A stretch of DNA of 64,000 nt from Dendrophyllia cribrosa (lineage: Eukaryota; Cnidaria; Anthozoa; Scleractinia; Dendrophylliidae). Where the stretch lies: contig JAJLRJ010000003.1 of NCBI GenBank assembly GCA_024195265.1, forward strand, positions 31,753,143-31,817,142, in the 5' to 3' direction. Position 1 is the stretch's first letter; every line of letters begins with the position of its first letter. This document shows, piece by piece, positions 63,159 through 64,000 of this stretch. The notes below the pieces were generated by a model. The model was not told where the DNA came from. It did not search any database and saw nothing but the letters and a program-made list of their open reading frames with translations. The translations under genes and the position numbers were made by a program.

Positions 63159-63311
63159 CTGAAGTTTTATTAAAATTATATTAACGGAGCTCCAGCGTTA
63201 TAGGCTTGCCTATATATTAATTCAAATCATCAGTTAAAAGAGGATAATAATTCTCAAAAGTGGAAACTACGTACCCCATGTCCCATGTTCTATGAAAAAA
63301 AGAGCTTCTCG

Positions 63312-63547
63312 GGCCCCGTTTACACGGGTCCGGACAAATTTTTGCACGGACGAATTTTGTTCCTAGACCACCTGTTTACATGGATCCGTGCAAATTCTGT
63401 TACAGATTGCAGTGGTGTTTACACGGAACTTGCACACTTAGCCGTTCAAAAATTGGTCCAGTTCCGCCGATCCCGTGTAAACGCAAGGTGGAACCGTGCA
63501 AGTTTTTGTCCGTGCAAAAATTTGTCCGGACCCGTGTAAACGGGGCC
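63312..63547. mobile_element. GGCC-ended inverted-repeat element, TCG target duplication
   Basis: Ends GGCCCCGTTTACACGGGTCC and its reverse complement, flanked by TCG at 63309-63311 and 63548-63550. The interior repeats TTTTTGCACGGA. The remaining 63551-64000 is AT-rich intron without a visible gene. Confidence 0.8.
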
Positions 63548-64000
63548 TCGCTTTCTTCATATTTTCACAGGTTTAATGATAACTAGAGTGTCATGCACAC
63601 GTGCGCACGTGCAACTAAACAAAAGTATACAACTATCTTTATACTTCTCTTTATGAAAACGTTTTTAAAAACGGGTGTTAGTATATTATTACACAAAGGA
63701 CGTTAGCAAAATATAGAACAACATTTGTCACATAGAAAATCAAACTAGTAAACATGGTAAAAGATATGAAAAAGATATTCATCAGAAATCTTTATTTATT
63801 ATCTTCTGAAGATGGGAAAAAAATTTGCCCTGACTTTGTCATAATAATGAAAAGCCTTTTGATATACTTGGAACGCATTCTTCAAAACTCTTTTCTCTTA
63901 ACTGTTTTTGCAATGTTTCGTAAAAGCCACTGAAAGGATTTATTGATAAAGCAATTTCTAGAACAAACGTGAGTTGCTTTACTTCTTGAATCACTTATTT

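Overview
This is eukaryotic, intron-rich, metazoan DNA. The mix of a multi-exon EGF / LDLR class B (YWTD) / SRCR gene with RTE, CR1/L2-like, Penelope and DIRS/Ngaro-type retroelements and many short inverted-repeat transposons fits a marine invertebrate best. I infer an anthozoan cnidarian (coral or sea anemone), but the sequence alone does not prove the taxon.

One host gene appears to fill the window on the minus strand. I can place 36 exons between 63158 and 1, and both gene ends lie outside. Each exon has an AG acceptor and a GT donor on the minus strand, and the codon phase agrees at every junction. The encoded protein is a large extracellular mosaic: EGF modules, YWTD beta-propellers (one phase 1 to 2 half and one phase 2 to 1 half) and single-exon SRCR domains joined by short proline-rich linker exons. 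I saw no signal peptide, transmembrane segment, stop codon exon or promoter between 63158 and 1.

The main structural fact is a tandem duplication of 15 consecutive exons inside the gene. Unit B (58534 to 31790, 3924 coding bases, 1308 codons) and unit A (27476 to 5893, 3915 bases, 1305 codons) share exon order, phases and nearly all exon lengths. Each reads EGF - propeller - EGF - linker - SRCR - linker - SRCR - SRCR - propeller - EGF - propeller. Upstream are four more exons (63158 to 59314). Downstream are a double-EGF exon (1926 to 1636) and the start of one more exon. The SRCR2/SRCR1 region is almost identical between units, including intron sequence, while several propeller exons have diverged strongly, which suggests local gene conversion.

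The introns are crowded with transposons. The same large intron holds an apparently intact RTE-type LINE in unit A (ORF 21408-24344) and a broken DIRS/Ngaro-type element with split direct repeats in unit B (50871-54474). Other content: a CR1/L2-like LINE fragment with a nested transposon (4540-5805), further LINE tails, Penelope-like fragments with GIY-YIG coding (15692-16267, 28690-29440), a 2.2 kb hAT-like element (35697-37916), a family capped by G/C homopolymers (3181, 12110, 39882, 49144), several GGCC-ended elements with 3-bp target duplications, TTAA-type foldback elements, and minisatellites built from tRNA-like sequence (7022-7210, 41880-43010). Because the two units are paralogous, they act as filled and empty sites for dating many insertions relative to the duplication.
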